Shown: in pieces, positions 29,475 through 37,640 of the stretch
How the letters are laid out: each line of letters starts with the position of its first letter
How positions within the stretch are numbered: position 1 is the first letter of the stretch
Source of the DNA: Gammaproteobacteria bacterium
Lineage (GTDB): Bacteria; Pseudomonadota; Gammaproteobacteria; Burkholderiales; Burkholderiaceae_C
DNA: 46,433 bases
Direction of reading: 5' to 3'
Assembly: GCA_018820395.1 (NCBI GenBank)
Contig: JAHJOG010000161.1
Span: forward strand, 1 to 46,433
The notes under the pieces: model-generated
The model's input: the letters and a program-made list of their open reading frames with translations, nothing else
Database searches by the model: none
Told to the model about the DNA's origin: nothing
Translations under genes and position numbers: made by a program

Positions 29475-30437
29475 ATGCCCAAAGACCCTTTCGACCGCTT
29501 CGACCTCAACCTGCTGCGCGTCTTCCTGGCGGTGTACGACGCGCGCAGCGTGGGCGGCGCTGCGCGGGCGCTCTCCATGAGCCAGCCGGGCCTGAGCACC
29601 GCGCTCGCGCGCCTGCGCAAGCAGCTCGGCGACCCGCTTTTCCTGCGCGGCGCCACGGGCATGGAGCCGACCAGCCGCGCTCGCAGCCTGGCCGAGTCGG
29701 TGCGCGGCATCCTGGGCACGGTCGATCGCGACGTGCTCACGCCGCCGGATTTCGATCCCGCCAGCTCGCGGCGCGAATTCCGCATCGCGCTCACCGACAT
29801 CGCCGAGGGCATCTACCTGCCGATCGCCTTGCAGGCCTTGAAGGACAGCCATTCGCGCATGCGGCTGCGCTCGGTCTTCATGGCGCCGCGCGAGCTCGAG
29901 GAGGCCATGGCGGCCGGCGCGGTCGACATGGCGGCGGGCTTCTACCCCGACATCAAGGGCTCGGCGTTCATGCACCGGCGCATCGCACTCCATTCGTTCG
30001 CGTGTCTGGCGAGCGCGCGCCACGCCGAGTTGGGGGCTCGCATGACGATGGAGCAGTTTTCGAGCCTTCCGCACCTGGTGGTCGAGGCGACCGGCCGCAG
30101 CCAGGAGGTGTTCGAGCATTTTCTGCAGCGGCGCCAACTTCGGCGCGACGTGGTGCTGACCACCCCACACTTCATGAGCGTGCCGGTCATCGTGGCGGAA
30201 AGCGATGCGGTGGCGGTCGTCCCGCAGGCGCTGGCGGACTTCATGATCGACCACCCGCGCGTGAAGCAGGTGCAGCTGCCCTTCAAGCCGCCCACCTTCC
30301 AGGCCAACCTGTACTGGCACCGGAGCGCTCATTCCGACCCGGCCAACCAATGGCTGCGCCAGGCGCTGATCCGCGAGTTTCCACGCCTGCAGGCACGCGC
30401 CTACGACCGCAACGGGCGGGCACCGGAGCGGCCCTGA
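29475..30437 (+). CDS. LysR-type regulator, NahR/DntR subgroup
   Basis: 320 residues. The N-terminal helix-turn-helix contains SVGGAARALSMSQPGLSTALARLRKQLGDPLF (recognised in two parts, SQPGLSTALARLR and GDPLFLR) followed by GMEPTSRA, the subgroup hallmark. The effector domain (about 90-300) has the FRIALTDIAEGIYLP strand. Subgroup members respond to aromatic acids such as salicylate or nitrotoluenes. It is divergent from the TphA2-like dioxygenase and would control it. ATG 29475 gives the standard start. It converges with the nucleoside hydrolase remnant, 4 bases apart. Confidence 0.9.
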   Translation: MPKDPFDRFDLNLLRVFLAVYDARSVGGAARALSMSQPGLSTALARLRKQLGDPLFLRGATGMEPTSRARSLAESVRGILGTVDRDVLTPPDFDPASSRREFRIALTDIAEGIYLPIALQALKDSHSRMRLRSVFMAPRELEEAMAAGAVDMAAGFYPDIKGSAFMHRRIALHSFACLASARHAELGARMTMEQFSSLPHLVVEATGRSQEVFEHFLQRRQLRRDVVLTTPHFMSVPVIVAESDAVAVVPQALADFMIDHPRVKQVQLPFKPPTFQANLYWHRSAHSDPANQWLRQALIREFPRLQARAYDRNGRAPERP

Positions 30438-30441
30438 ACGG

Positions 30442-30903
30442 TCAGGCGGCGCGCGCCAGTGCGTCGAGCACCACGCGGCGCACACCGGCCGGGTCCCCGA
30501 CATCGGTCACGAGCGCGTTGGCAGCGGCCCGCGTCCGCACGCGCCATTCGACGACCGTCATGCCGCGCGTGTGTTCGCCCTTGCATTCGGCGGCGACATG
30601 GGCGGGACGGAACTGCATCGTGGCGGGCGCGACGAGTGCCGCCGCGGTGACGTTGCCGGCGCCGGCGCTGCCGCCCATCCACACGAGCTGGTCGATGCGT
30701 GGCCCGTCCCGGCCGGCGTGGATCGGCATTCGCCAGTCGAAGCAGGCCGCGGCGCGCAGCGCGTTGTCGATCACGACATCGAGCGGCGCATTGCCTGCCA
30801 CCAACGACAGTCCTTCGATCGACCAGCCCGGCGTGTGCTGCACCGTCAGCACGGCGGCGAGATCGTCGAAGCCCATGTCGGAGTCGATCCAGACCGCGTT
30901 CAC
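30442..30903 (-). pseudogene. Collapsed inosine-uridine nucleoside hydrolase
   Basis: 153 residues from a GTG start (GGAAAGGG upstream). The start AVWIDSDMGFDDLAAVL carries the Ca2+-binding D-x-D-x-x-x-DD motif, and SLVAGNAPLDVVIDNALRAA and the WMGGSAGAGNVTAAA piece are family segments. Normal nucleoside hydrolases have about 310 residues. Here the sequence between the GRDGP and RIDQLVWMGG parts is missing, and again after NVTAAA, where the conserved EFN and DPEAA segments should follow. The deletions keep the frame and no stop is seen, but the catalytic core is incomplete. Either a pseudogene, or much less likely a small derived protein. Confidence 0.65.
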
Positions 30904-31065
30904 TCGATGCCCTTTCCGGCTCGCCCGAGTGCACGAGGAGCGGACCGCGCATGACCTGCGAGGTCATCGACGCCATGCCCCTCGCCTGCGACAGTGACTT
31001 CGAGCCGGAACCACAGGGGAACCGGCAGCCACCCGGCCGGACCTTGCCGGCCACGAAAGAAAACC

Positions 31066-31311
31066 ATGACTTCCGGCTTCGACATTCTTCCTCTCGCTGT
31101 GGCCCTGTTGATCGGCATCGCCGCAGTGGGCTCGTGCATCGGCATCGGCATTGTCGGCGCGAGGCTGCTCGAAGGCACCGCCCGCCAGCCCGAGCTGAAA
31201 GATACGCTGCAGACGCTCTTCTTTTTGATCGCCGGCGTGACGGACGGAGCCTTCATCATCGCGACGGGCATCGGGTTGTGGTTCGCCACGGCGAATCCCT
31301 TCCGGGGTTGA
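31066..31311 (+). CDS. Orphan ATP-synthase c-like proteolipid subunit
   Basis: 81 residues with two hydrophobic helices joined by the polar loop ARQPEL (R40, Q41, P42), the hallmark of F-type ATP synthase c subunits. The essential carboxylate is kept as D60 in AGVTDGAFIIATG. The first helix GSCIGIGIVGARLLEGT is glycine-rich as in c subunits. It lacks the Glu-Ser sodium signature of N-ATPase c subunits. No other atp gene is nearby; the main operon is surely elsewhere. The start ATG 31066 is chosen as the standard length; an upstream frame extension is poor. It lies between a nucleoside hydrolase remnant and an unrecognised gene. Confidence 0.8.
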   Translation: MTSGFDILPLAVALLIGIAAVGSCIGIGIVGARLLEGTARQPELKDTLQTLFFLIAGVTDGAFIIATGIGLWFATANPFRG

Positions 31312-31386
31312 TCCGCCGCGGGGCGATAACTTTCGCGTTCGCGCATGAACACGATGGTCGACAAAGCCTCCAGTTGCCATATTTCG

Positions 31387-31408
31387 TACCGCGTCCCACG
31401 ACGCGGTA
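31387..31408. promoter_or_regulatory. 9-bp palindromic stem-loop upstream of the 640-residue gene
   Basis: TACCGCGTC (31387-31395) and GACGCGGTA (31400-31408) pair perfectly around a 4-base CCAC loop. It ends 28 bases before ATG 31437. No U run follows in either direction, so it is more likely an operator or a leader RNA structure than a terminator for the c-like gene. Confidence 0.5.
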
Positions 31409-31436
31409 ACCCATCGAGAGCGCAACAGGAGCACGC

Positions 31437-33359
31437 ATGTATCTTGAGATTTTTCCAACCGACGACCTCTTCGATTGGAAGGAACATTATTTCGAACAGT
31501 TCCCGTCCAGTGAAACAGTGGCCAGCGATGCCCGGGTCGATGCATTGGCGGCGTTTCGCGCCAAGCCCAACGTGGCATTGCTTGCCGAAAACGACGCGTT
31601 CGAGGACGACCTGGACCGCGTTGCGCGGCACGTGGGCGACGCGTCGCTCGACTTTGCCTTGCACACGGTGCTGGCGCACCATCGCTTGACGTCGCGCCAC
31701 CTTGCCTTCCGTCGGCAGAAAGTAGACGCCGAATTCGGCGCGTACTTCGGAACGAACGTGTACGACGAGCCGATCGAAGCCGACCAGCGGCTTGCACGAA
31801 GCCTTCTGATGCTCGTGCCGGACGCCCATCTCACGGATGTGGCAAGAACGTACTGCGGGGCGATCGTGAAGCGAGCCGCGCAGCGCAACCCGCCGTTGGA
31901 CAAAAAGAGCCTGCTTCACAAACGTCTCACCGCATACGCACCTCTGGCTGCTGCTGCTGCAGCAGCAAAGCTACCGGAAGGAACATCGGCCGTCGTGCTC
32001 GACGCAACCCTGACCCTGCAGGAGCTCGACGAACTACGGAAAGTCTGTGAAGCCGTGAGCAAGGCGCTGCTTCAGCAAGCGAAGTGGGTCCGGCAAACGC
32101 TCGTGCCCATGTGCGAGGCCCTCCATTCGGAGCGCCCGTTTCGGCCATGGGACAGATCGCGCGTCGTCGTGCGGCAGCTTCAGACGCCGTCCTTCTATAC
32201 GGCCAAAGACGAAATGGCGATATTGAAGCACCTGATGGGGCACACCTTCAACGCGGCAAGCATGACCGGGTTGGCGCTCGACGCCACCTTCAAGGCCTTG
32301 ACCGAAGGGGTGGACATGGGTCGATGCACCGATGCCGCTCTGAAGGTTGTGCGCAGTCGGCGATCGACCGCCTGGACCGAGTTGGACGAAGCCATGCTCG
32401 ATCGTTGCGCAACGCGACGACCGGACCTCGACAACGCCGTCGAATCGCCGGGCCATCCGGCCGATGCCGACGAAAGCGATCCGGCTTGGGCATGGCCGAT
32501 CGACAAGCTCGCACAATGGATCGAGGGTCCGATCGCCTCCAAGGAGGCCAAGCCCATCGACAACGCAGCGCTGGCGCGGAAACTGCCGAAACGCAAGCCT
32601 GGCGTTTCCGACACAGTGAAATCGCCGAACGCGTCCTCCAAGAAAGCGCTGCCGGAGCCTGCGGACGATCAAGACGCTGCCGCCGAAAGACAGGTCGTCT
32701 CCGTCGTGCAGCAGGCGCTGCGTTCGTCCGCGACCTTTTTCCGGGACGATGCGCGCGACATGCTCGAGCGCTTGAAAGCCTACAACAACCTGAAGGGAAA
32801 GCTGGGCGAACTGGCGAAAGTGCTCGACGAGCTTGACACCTTGCTGGCTACACCGCATCCGTGGAACCCCGCCCAGGCCCGTACCTTGTTCGCGCATGCC
32901 GAGGCAGCCGACGAGAACGCGCGCAAACTTCTGAAGACGTCCAAGAGTTCGGAAAAGGTCCGCAAGGAGTTCATGAATAAGCTCCTCGCGGCGCTCGAAA
33001 AGGAAAAGCTGTCGCTTGGAAAACGCACCGGCGGCAAGATCGACTGCCCGGTGATGGCGGCAGACTGGGCCTACGTCAACACGACCGTTCACAACCGGTG
33101 GCTTCACGAGCACAAGGAGATCCTGGTCAACGGAAAGTCGGTGTTCCTCGACGCCGATCAGGCGCTGGCACTCTATGTCACCGGCAGCAGCAATAGCGGT
33201 GCCGCGTTCTGCGTGTCGATCCATCTGTGGCGCCGCAAGGCCGATTGCGTGGGGACGCCGGTCGCGGACCCCGAAGAATCGCTCATCATGGATAAGAGCT
33301 GCTGGTTCGACACCTATGTTCCTTGCTGCGTCCTGCACGTACCCACAAAGGGCGTGTAG
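31437..33359 (+). CDS. Unrecognised 640-residue soluble protein
   Basis: I do not recognise this family. AGGAG lies 5 bases before the ATG, so the start is good. There is no signal peptide and no membrane segment. The N-terminal 160 residues contain many acidic helices; an eight-Ala tract is near residue 172; a charged helical middle (about 380-540, Lys/Glu/Asp-rich, including KLGELAKVLDELDTLLA) may be coiled coil. The last 90 residues look beta-rich, with LNVNGKSVFLDADQAL-like and ALYVTGSSNSGAAFCVSIHLW parts, and five cysteines close together (AFC, DC, SC, CC) that might bind metal. Codon use is less GC-rich than neighbours, suggesting transfer. It converges with tesB, 18 bases apart. Confidence 0.7.
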   Translation: MYLEIFPTDDLFDWKEHYFEQFPSSETVASDARVDALAAFRAKPNVALLAENDAFEDDLDRVARHVGDASLDFALHTVLAHHRLTSRHLAFRRQKVDAEFGAYFGTNVYDEPIEADQRLARSLLMLVPDAHLTDVARTYCGAIVKRAAQRNPPLDKKSLLHKRLTAYAPLAAAAAAAKLPEGTSAVVLDATLTLQELDELRKVCEAVSKALLQQAKWVRQTLVPMCEALHSERPFRPWDRSRVVVRQLQTPSFYTAKDEMAILKHLMGHTFNAASMTGLALDATFKALTEGVDMGRCTDAALKVVRSRRSTAWTELDEAMLDRCATRRPDLDNAVESPGHPADADESDPAWAWPIDKLAQWIEGPIASKEAKPIDNAALARKLPKRKPGVSDTVKSPNASSKKALPEPADDQDAAAERQVVSVVQQALRSSATFFRDDARDMLERLKAYNNLKGKLGELAKVLDELDTLLATPHPWNPAQARTLFAHAEAADENARKLLKTSKSSEKVRKEFMNKLLAALEKEKLSLGKRTGGKIDCPVMAADWAYVNTTVHNRWLHEHKEILVNGKSVFLDADQALALYVTGSSNSGAAFCVSIHLWRRKADCVGTPVADPEESLIMDKSCWFDTYVPCCVLHVPTKGV

Positions 33360-33377
33360 CCTCGTTGCCGCAGCTGG

Positions 33378-34253
33378 TCAGGCGCGAACGCGCAGCATGC
33401 CCTCCTGCGCGGTCGACGCAACCAGCCGACCATCGCGCGTGAAGACACTTCCGCGGCACAGGCCGCGCGCGCCCGAGGCGCTGGGCGAATCGACGCAATA
33501 GAGCAGCCATTCGTCCATGCGGAAATCCCGGTGGAACCACATCGCGTGGTCCAGGCTCGCCGGGCGCACGCGGCCGCCGAGAAAGCTGAGTCCGTGCGGC
33601 AATATGGCGGCGTGCAGCAGGCCGTGGTCTGAGGCGTAGGCCAACAGAGCGCGGTGCACGATCGGATCGTCGGGCAAGGGCGCCACGGTGCGCATCCACA
33701 CGGCGTCTTCCGTGGCGCGGGGCACGGGGTCGATCAGGTCGTCGGCATGCACGCGCCGGTATTCGATGCCGTGCGGCTGGAGGCCCTTCTCGCGCCAGCG
33801 CTCGGGAAGGCGGTCGCCGAGCGCGATGCGCTCTTCGCGTTCGCTCTTGAGTGATTCGGGGCCGACGGCTGCGGGCATCGGGAATTGATGCTCGACCCCC
33901 TGGTCGTCGGTCTGGAACGAGGCCGACATCTCGAAGATGATGCGATCGGCCTGCCGGGCCATCACGTGGCGCGTGGTGAAGCTGCGGCCGTCGCGCACAC
34001 GGTCCACCGAATAGTCGATCGGTGCGTAGTCGCCGGGCAGGAGGAAATAGGCATGCATCGAATGCACGGGCCGATCGGTCGGCACCGTGAGGCTCGCCGC
34101 GACGAGCGCCTGCCCGAGCACTTGGCCGCCGAACACCGAGGGCGCACCGAGGTCCTCGGTCTGCGCAATGAAGGTGTCCGGCCCCGACGGTTCGAGGCGC
34201 ATCAGTTCGACGAGTTCATTGACGAGGCGGGCGGGTTCGGCGGGGTCGGTCAT
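33378..34253 (-). CDS. tesB: Acyl-CoA thioesterase II
   Basis: 291 residues from ATG 34253. Double hotdog TesB: FGGQVLGQALVAAS (about 45-58), HSMHAYFLLPGD, RDGRSFTTRHVMARQ, and in the second half LAYASDHGLLHAA and SLDHAMWFHRDFRMDEWLLY, which contains catalytic Asp and neighbours. It hydrolyses medium- to long-chain acyl-CoAs in the cytoplasm, perhaps relieving CoA shortage. The start is uncertain because no ribosome site is strong; the frame is open to 34334, but MTDPAEP matches the family start. It ends 18 bases from the 640-residue gene on the opposite strand. Confidence 0.9.
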   Translation of the reverse strand: MTDPAEPARLVNELVELMRLEPSGPDTFIAQTEDLGAPSVFGGQVLGQALVAASLTVPTDRPVHSMHAYFLLPGDYAPIDYSVDRVRDGRSFTTRHVMARQADRIIFEMSASFQTDDQGVEHQFPMPAAVGPESLKSEREERIALGDRLPERWREKGLQPHGIEYRRVHADDLIDPVPRATEDAVWMRTVAPLPDDPIVHRALLAYASDHGLLHAAILPHGLSFLGGRVRPASLDHAMWFHRDFRMDEWLLYCVDSPSASGARGLCRGSVFTRDGRLVASTAQEGMLRVRA

Positions 34254-34536
34254 GCGTATCGGGCGGACGTCGACGAGGGACGCGCCGTGAGGTCGAAGAG
34301 AGATCGATGACCATACCAAAGGGCGGCGCGGCATGCGGTGCCCGCCGCGACACCGGTGAGACGACGTCGGTCCGTCGCCGTCCGCTCACGTTGCCTTGCT
34401 GCCCCTAGGCGGGCGCTGTCGGTGCCGCAAGCCGCCTGGGGCTTGCAAAACACAGGAAGGTCAGGCTGCGACAATTGCAGTACAAAATGTTACTTCTGTG
34501 GTTCAATCGACCTACGAGCGAGCAACGGAGAAGCAA

Positions 34537-35244
34537 ATGAAAAAAATGGTGATCGCAGCCGGCTTGGCGTTGGCTGCGCTGCTGTCGGGCTGCGCCACGG
34601 ACGGCCGCCCCAAGACCGGTCCGGGCTCGGGCCGCGGTGCCGACTACCTGCCGCTGGTCGAAAAGGCCAACCCTTCCGACGTGGGCTACAACGCCACCGT
34701 CGCCAAGTGCCAGAGCTGGGCGCGCGGCCTGCCCTTCAGGCCTTCCGGCGAACACGACGTGGCCATCGGGGCTCTGGCGCTCGCGAGCGCCGTGGCGATC
34801 GGCACCGGGCCGGTCGACGGCATCTACGAGGTCTTCTATCTGGGCTGGGTCGGTGCCGGGTGGTACGGCTTCAGGGAGTGGGTGTACACCCCCGAGCGGC
34901 AGGCTTGGCATGCCAGGCAGGAAACCGTGGTGATGAACTGCATGGCACGCGAAGGCTACGGCAACCTGGACCCCTCGGTGCAGGTGACCTGGAAGCCATT
35001 TCGCGCGGCCGAGCGTTCCTTCAGGCTCACCGGCCGCGACACCTACAACGCCGAGCAATACGCCAAGGCGCAACGCTGTGCGGCCGTGCCGATCGCCTCG
35101 ATGGTCAGCAAGGGCCCCGGCTACGAAACGTACACCGTCGCATGCGACGGCGGCGCCACGCTCACGGTCCGCTGCGAGTTCGGCCACTGCCGCAGTTCGC
35201 AGCCCGTGGCGTTGCTCACTCCAGATCGGCGCCGTCTGCCCTGA
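34537..35244 (+). CDS. Putative outer-membrane lipoprotein of unknown function
   Basis: 235 residues. N-terminus MKKMVIAAGLALAALLSGC is a lipoprotein signal with lipobox LSGC; the residue after Cys is Ala, so an outer-membrane location is expected. GGAG is 6 bases before the ATG. The mature part has a hydrophobic, Gly/Ala-rich stretch (GALALASAVAIGTGPVDGIYEV) that could be membrane-associated or amyloid-like, then WVGAGWYGFREWVY and a set of cysteines (AKCQSW, NCMA, RCAA, VACD, RCEFGHC), so disulfides are likely. I do not recognise the family. Its end overlaps the convergent FAD oxidoreductase by 29 bases. Confidence 0.72.
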   Translation: MKKMVIAAGLALAALLSGCATDGRPKTGPGSGRGADYLPLVEKANPSDVGYNATVAKCQSWARGLPFRPSGEHDVAIGALALASAVAIGTGPVDGIYEVFYLGWVGAGWYGFREWVYTPERQAWHARQETVVMNCMAREGYGNLDPSVQVTWKPFRAAERSFRLTGRDTYNAEQYAKAQRCAAVPIASMVSKGPGYETYTVACDGGATLTVRCEFGHCRSSQPVALLTPDRRRLP

Positions 35245-36562
35245 GCTTCGCCTGCAGCGCCGCCACATCCACGGCGGCGAAGCTCGCGCTGCCAAGCGAG
35301 GCCGCCGCGGTGCCGGCGGCCTGCCCCATCACAAAACAGCCGCCGCTCGCACGCGCGGCCGATTGCCCCTCGTGCGACATCGATGCGCATCGGCCCGCAA
35401 CCGCGAGGTTGTCGACGCCGCGCGGCACCAGCATGCGCCAGGGCAGCTGGTTGTAGGTGCGCGCTTCGTCGCGCGGAAAAGCCCACTCGATCTTGCCGGC
35501 AGCGTGCATTTCCATCGGCCAGGCGTTGATGCCGATCACGTCGTCGAATCGCGCCGACGCCAGGATGTCCTCGCCGCTGAGTGCATAGAGCCCCTCGATG
35601 CGGCGCGTCTCGCGGATGCCGACCTGGGGGGCGATCTCGACGATGGCCGACTGTTCGAAGCCGGGCACCTCGGCCTTGAGGAAGCGGAAGTACTCGGCGA
35701 TCTGCCGCCGCCCTTCGACTTCGCCGTCGCTCAGCTCGCGCGCATCGACGCCGCTCATGGCGCGGCCGCTCGCGTTGGCGATCTGCGTCACGTTGGCGCG
35801 CCACTCGCGCGGATCGATCTGCGGCCGCAGGATGGCGCCGTCACGCGGAAAGCGATAGGCCCCAGGCGATCGCTCGCGGCTCGCCGACATCAGCGCGTTG
35901 ATGGCCTTGAACTCACCGACCGCGGCCAGCGCCCGCTCGGCGTCGACGTGGCCGACGCGGAACATGGTCGACGGGAAGAGCCCGCTGCCGTGGCCGTCGC
36001 CGACCTCGAAAGGCACGCCCGCGAAGGCCGCCACGTCGGCATCTCCACTGCAGTCGATGAACGCGTTGGCGCGGATCGCCTGGCGGCCGGACTTGGTTTC
36101 GACCACCAGCGCCGCGATGCGTCCGCCGTCCATCACCACCGATGCGGCCCACGCGTGGAACAGCAGGCTGACGCCCGCGTCGAGCAACAGGCCGTCAGCC
36201 GCGCACTTGTAGACCGAGGTGTCGTACGAGCGCACGCGGATGCGGCCCTGCATGCCGTCCTGCGGTTGGTTGAGCCCACCCAGCGCATCGATGCGGCCGA
36301 GCAGGTCATCGGCCACGCCGCGCACCAGCAGCGTCATCTCGCCGTCGCGCTTGCCGTAAAGGCCGGCGAAGTTGGTCACGCCACCGGCCGTGCCCATGCC
36401 GCCGAGAAAGCCGTAGCGCTCGACCAGCAGCGTGCGCGCACCGCGGCGCGCCGCGCTCACGCTGGCCGCGATGCCGGCCGGCCCGCCGCCGACCACCACG
36501 ACATCGAATTCACCGAAGACCGGAAGATCGCGCGCCGGTTCGCGCAGCACGGCGGTCGTCAT
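35216..36562 (-). CDS. FAD-dependent oxidoreductase (FAD_oxidored type)
   Basis: 448 residues. The dinucleotide-binding motif VVVGGGPAGIAASVSAARRG is at about 21-40, then the ERYGFLGGMGTAGGVTNF segment typical of the FAD_oxidored family (succinate-dehydrogenase-like flavoproteins), FIDCSGDADVAAFAGVPFE and the C-terminal NLAVAGRCASMSHEGQSAAR. Substrate unknown. It is last in the leftward gentisate operon, 67 bases after the Bug gene, so it may act on a side intermediate of 3-hydroxybenzoate or gentisate metabolism. No strong ribosome site before ATG 36562. It overlaps the lipoprotein 3' end. Confidence 0.8.
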   Translation of the reverse strand: MTTAVLREPARDLPVFGEFDVVVVGGGPAGIAASVSAARRGARTLLVERYGFLGGMGTAGGVTNFAGLYGKRDGEMTLLVRGVADDLLGRIDALGGLNQPQDGMQGRIRVRSYDTSVYKCAADGLLLDAGVSLLFHAWAASVVMDGGRIAALVVETKSGRQAIRANAFIDCSGDADVAAFAGVPFEVGDGHGSGLFPSTMFRVGHVDAERALAAVGEFKAINALMSASRERSPGAYRFPRDGAILRPQIDPREWRANVTQIANASGRAMSGVDARELSDGEVEGRRQIAEYFRFLKAEVPGFEQSAIVEIAPQVGIRETRRIEGLYALSGEDILASARFDDVIGINAWPMEMHAAGKIEWAFPRDEARTYNQLPWRMLVPRGVDNLAVAGRCASMSHEGQSAARASGGCFVMGQAAGTAAASLGSASFAAVDVAALQAKLRADGADLE

Positions 36563-36629
36563 GCCCGGAGGGCAGCGTCGCGCTGCTTGTGAACGGTGGC
36601 TCGACCGACGAGGGGCCGGATGCGAATCG

Positions 36630-37604
36630 TCATTGGATGGTGATGCCCTTGCTCGAAATGATCGACTTCATGATGGCGCTCTCTTCGGCGACCCGGCTCT
36701 TGAGCCCTTCGGCCGAGGTTCCGACGGCCTGCCAGCCCTGGTTGGCGAGTTGCGTGCGCGTCTCCGGCGTGCGCATCACGTCACCCATGACCGTCGCCAA
36801 CCGGGCCTGTGCGGCCTTCGACAGGCTGGCCGGGCCGACCAGCGCCGTCCACACTTCGAGCTGCAGGTCTCGCACGCCCGCATCGGCGAGCGGCGGGATG
36901 TTCGGTGCCAGCACGCTGCGCCCGCTCGTGACACCGACTGCCTTGAGCTTGCCCGCATTCACCTGCGCCACCGCCAGGCCCGGCGGCACCAGGGCCATCT
37001 GGATCTGGCCGCCGAGCAAGGCGGTCACGACCGCCGGATTGCCCTGGAACGGGATGTGCACCGCCTGCACGCCGGGCACCTTGGTCTTGAGCAGTTCCAT
37101 GCCGAGATGGCCGACCGAGCCGACGCCGACCGAACCGTAGTTCCACTTGTCGCCGCCCTTCTTCGCGGCTGCGAAAAAGGCTGCACCGGTCGGCGCGTCG
37201 GCCGGCGCCACCAGCACCAGCGGCGCGGTGGCGATGAGCGAGATGTAGCTGAAGTCGCGTGCCGGGTCGTAGGGCAGCTTGGGGTACAGCATCTTCGCGG
37301 AGGTGAGATTGCCGTTGATGACGACGCCGAGCGTGTGGTCGTCGGTGGCCTTGGCCACCTGGTCGGTCGCGATGTTGCCGGACGCACCGGGCTTGTTCTC
37401 GACGATGACCGGCTGGCCCAGCGCGCGCGACAGGGGCTCGGCGATGGCGCGCGCCGCCATGTCGGGCGTGGAGCCGCCGGGAAAGCCGACCAGGATGCGC
37501 ACCGGCCGGGTGGGCCAGCTGGCCTGTGCGAACGCGGCGAGCGGCACGCTGGCCATGGCGAGTCCGCAGGCGGCGATCAGGAGTGCGCGTTTGGTTGTGG
37601 GCAT
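36630..37604 (-). CDS. Bug/TctC-family periplasmic solute-binding protein
   Basis: 324 residues. The signal peptide (about 1-28, ALLIAACGLAMASVPLAAFA) is followed by SWPTRPVRILVGFPGGSTPD, the family opening, and later VIVENKPGASGNIATDQVA. AAGGAAG lies before the ATG. It starts 36 bases after the 3-hydroxybenzoate hydroxylase stop and lies between that gene and the FAD oxidoreductase, so it should capture the operon's aromatic acid. No partner membrane subunits are adjacent. It belongs to the same broad family as the proteins at 350 and 26553, but the sequences differ clearly, so it is not a recent duplicate. Confidence 0.9.
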   Translation of the reverse strand: MPTTKRALLIAACGLAMASVPLAAFAQASWPTRPVRILVGFPGGSTPDMAARAIAEPLSRALGQPVIVENKPGASGNIATDQVAKATDDHTLGVVINGNLTSAKMLYPKLPYDPARDFSYISLIATAPLVLVAPADAPTGAAFFAAAKKGGDKWNYGSVGVGSVGHLGMELLKTKVPGVQAVHIPFQGNPAVVTALLGGQIQMALVPPGLAVAQVNAGKLKAVGVTSGRSVLAPNIPPLADAGVRDLQLEVWTALVGPASLSKAAQARLATVMGDVMRTPETRTQLANQGWQAVGTSAEGLKSRVAEESAIMKSIISSKGITIQ

Positions 37605-37640
37605 GAATGTCTTCCTTGAGATGGCGAATCGGACACGATA

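Noticed and set aside
30994..31065. N-terminal extension of the c-like subunit
   Set aside because: The added residues are polar and Arg/Pro-rich, unlike any c subunit; ATG 31066 gives the normal length.
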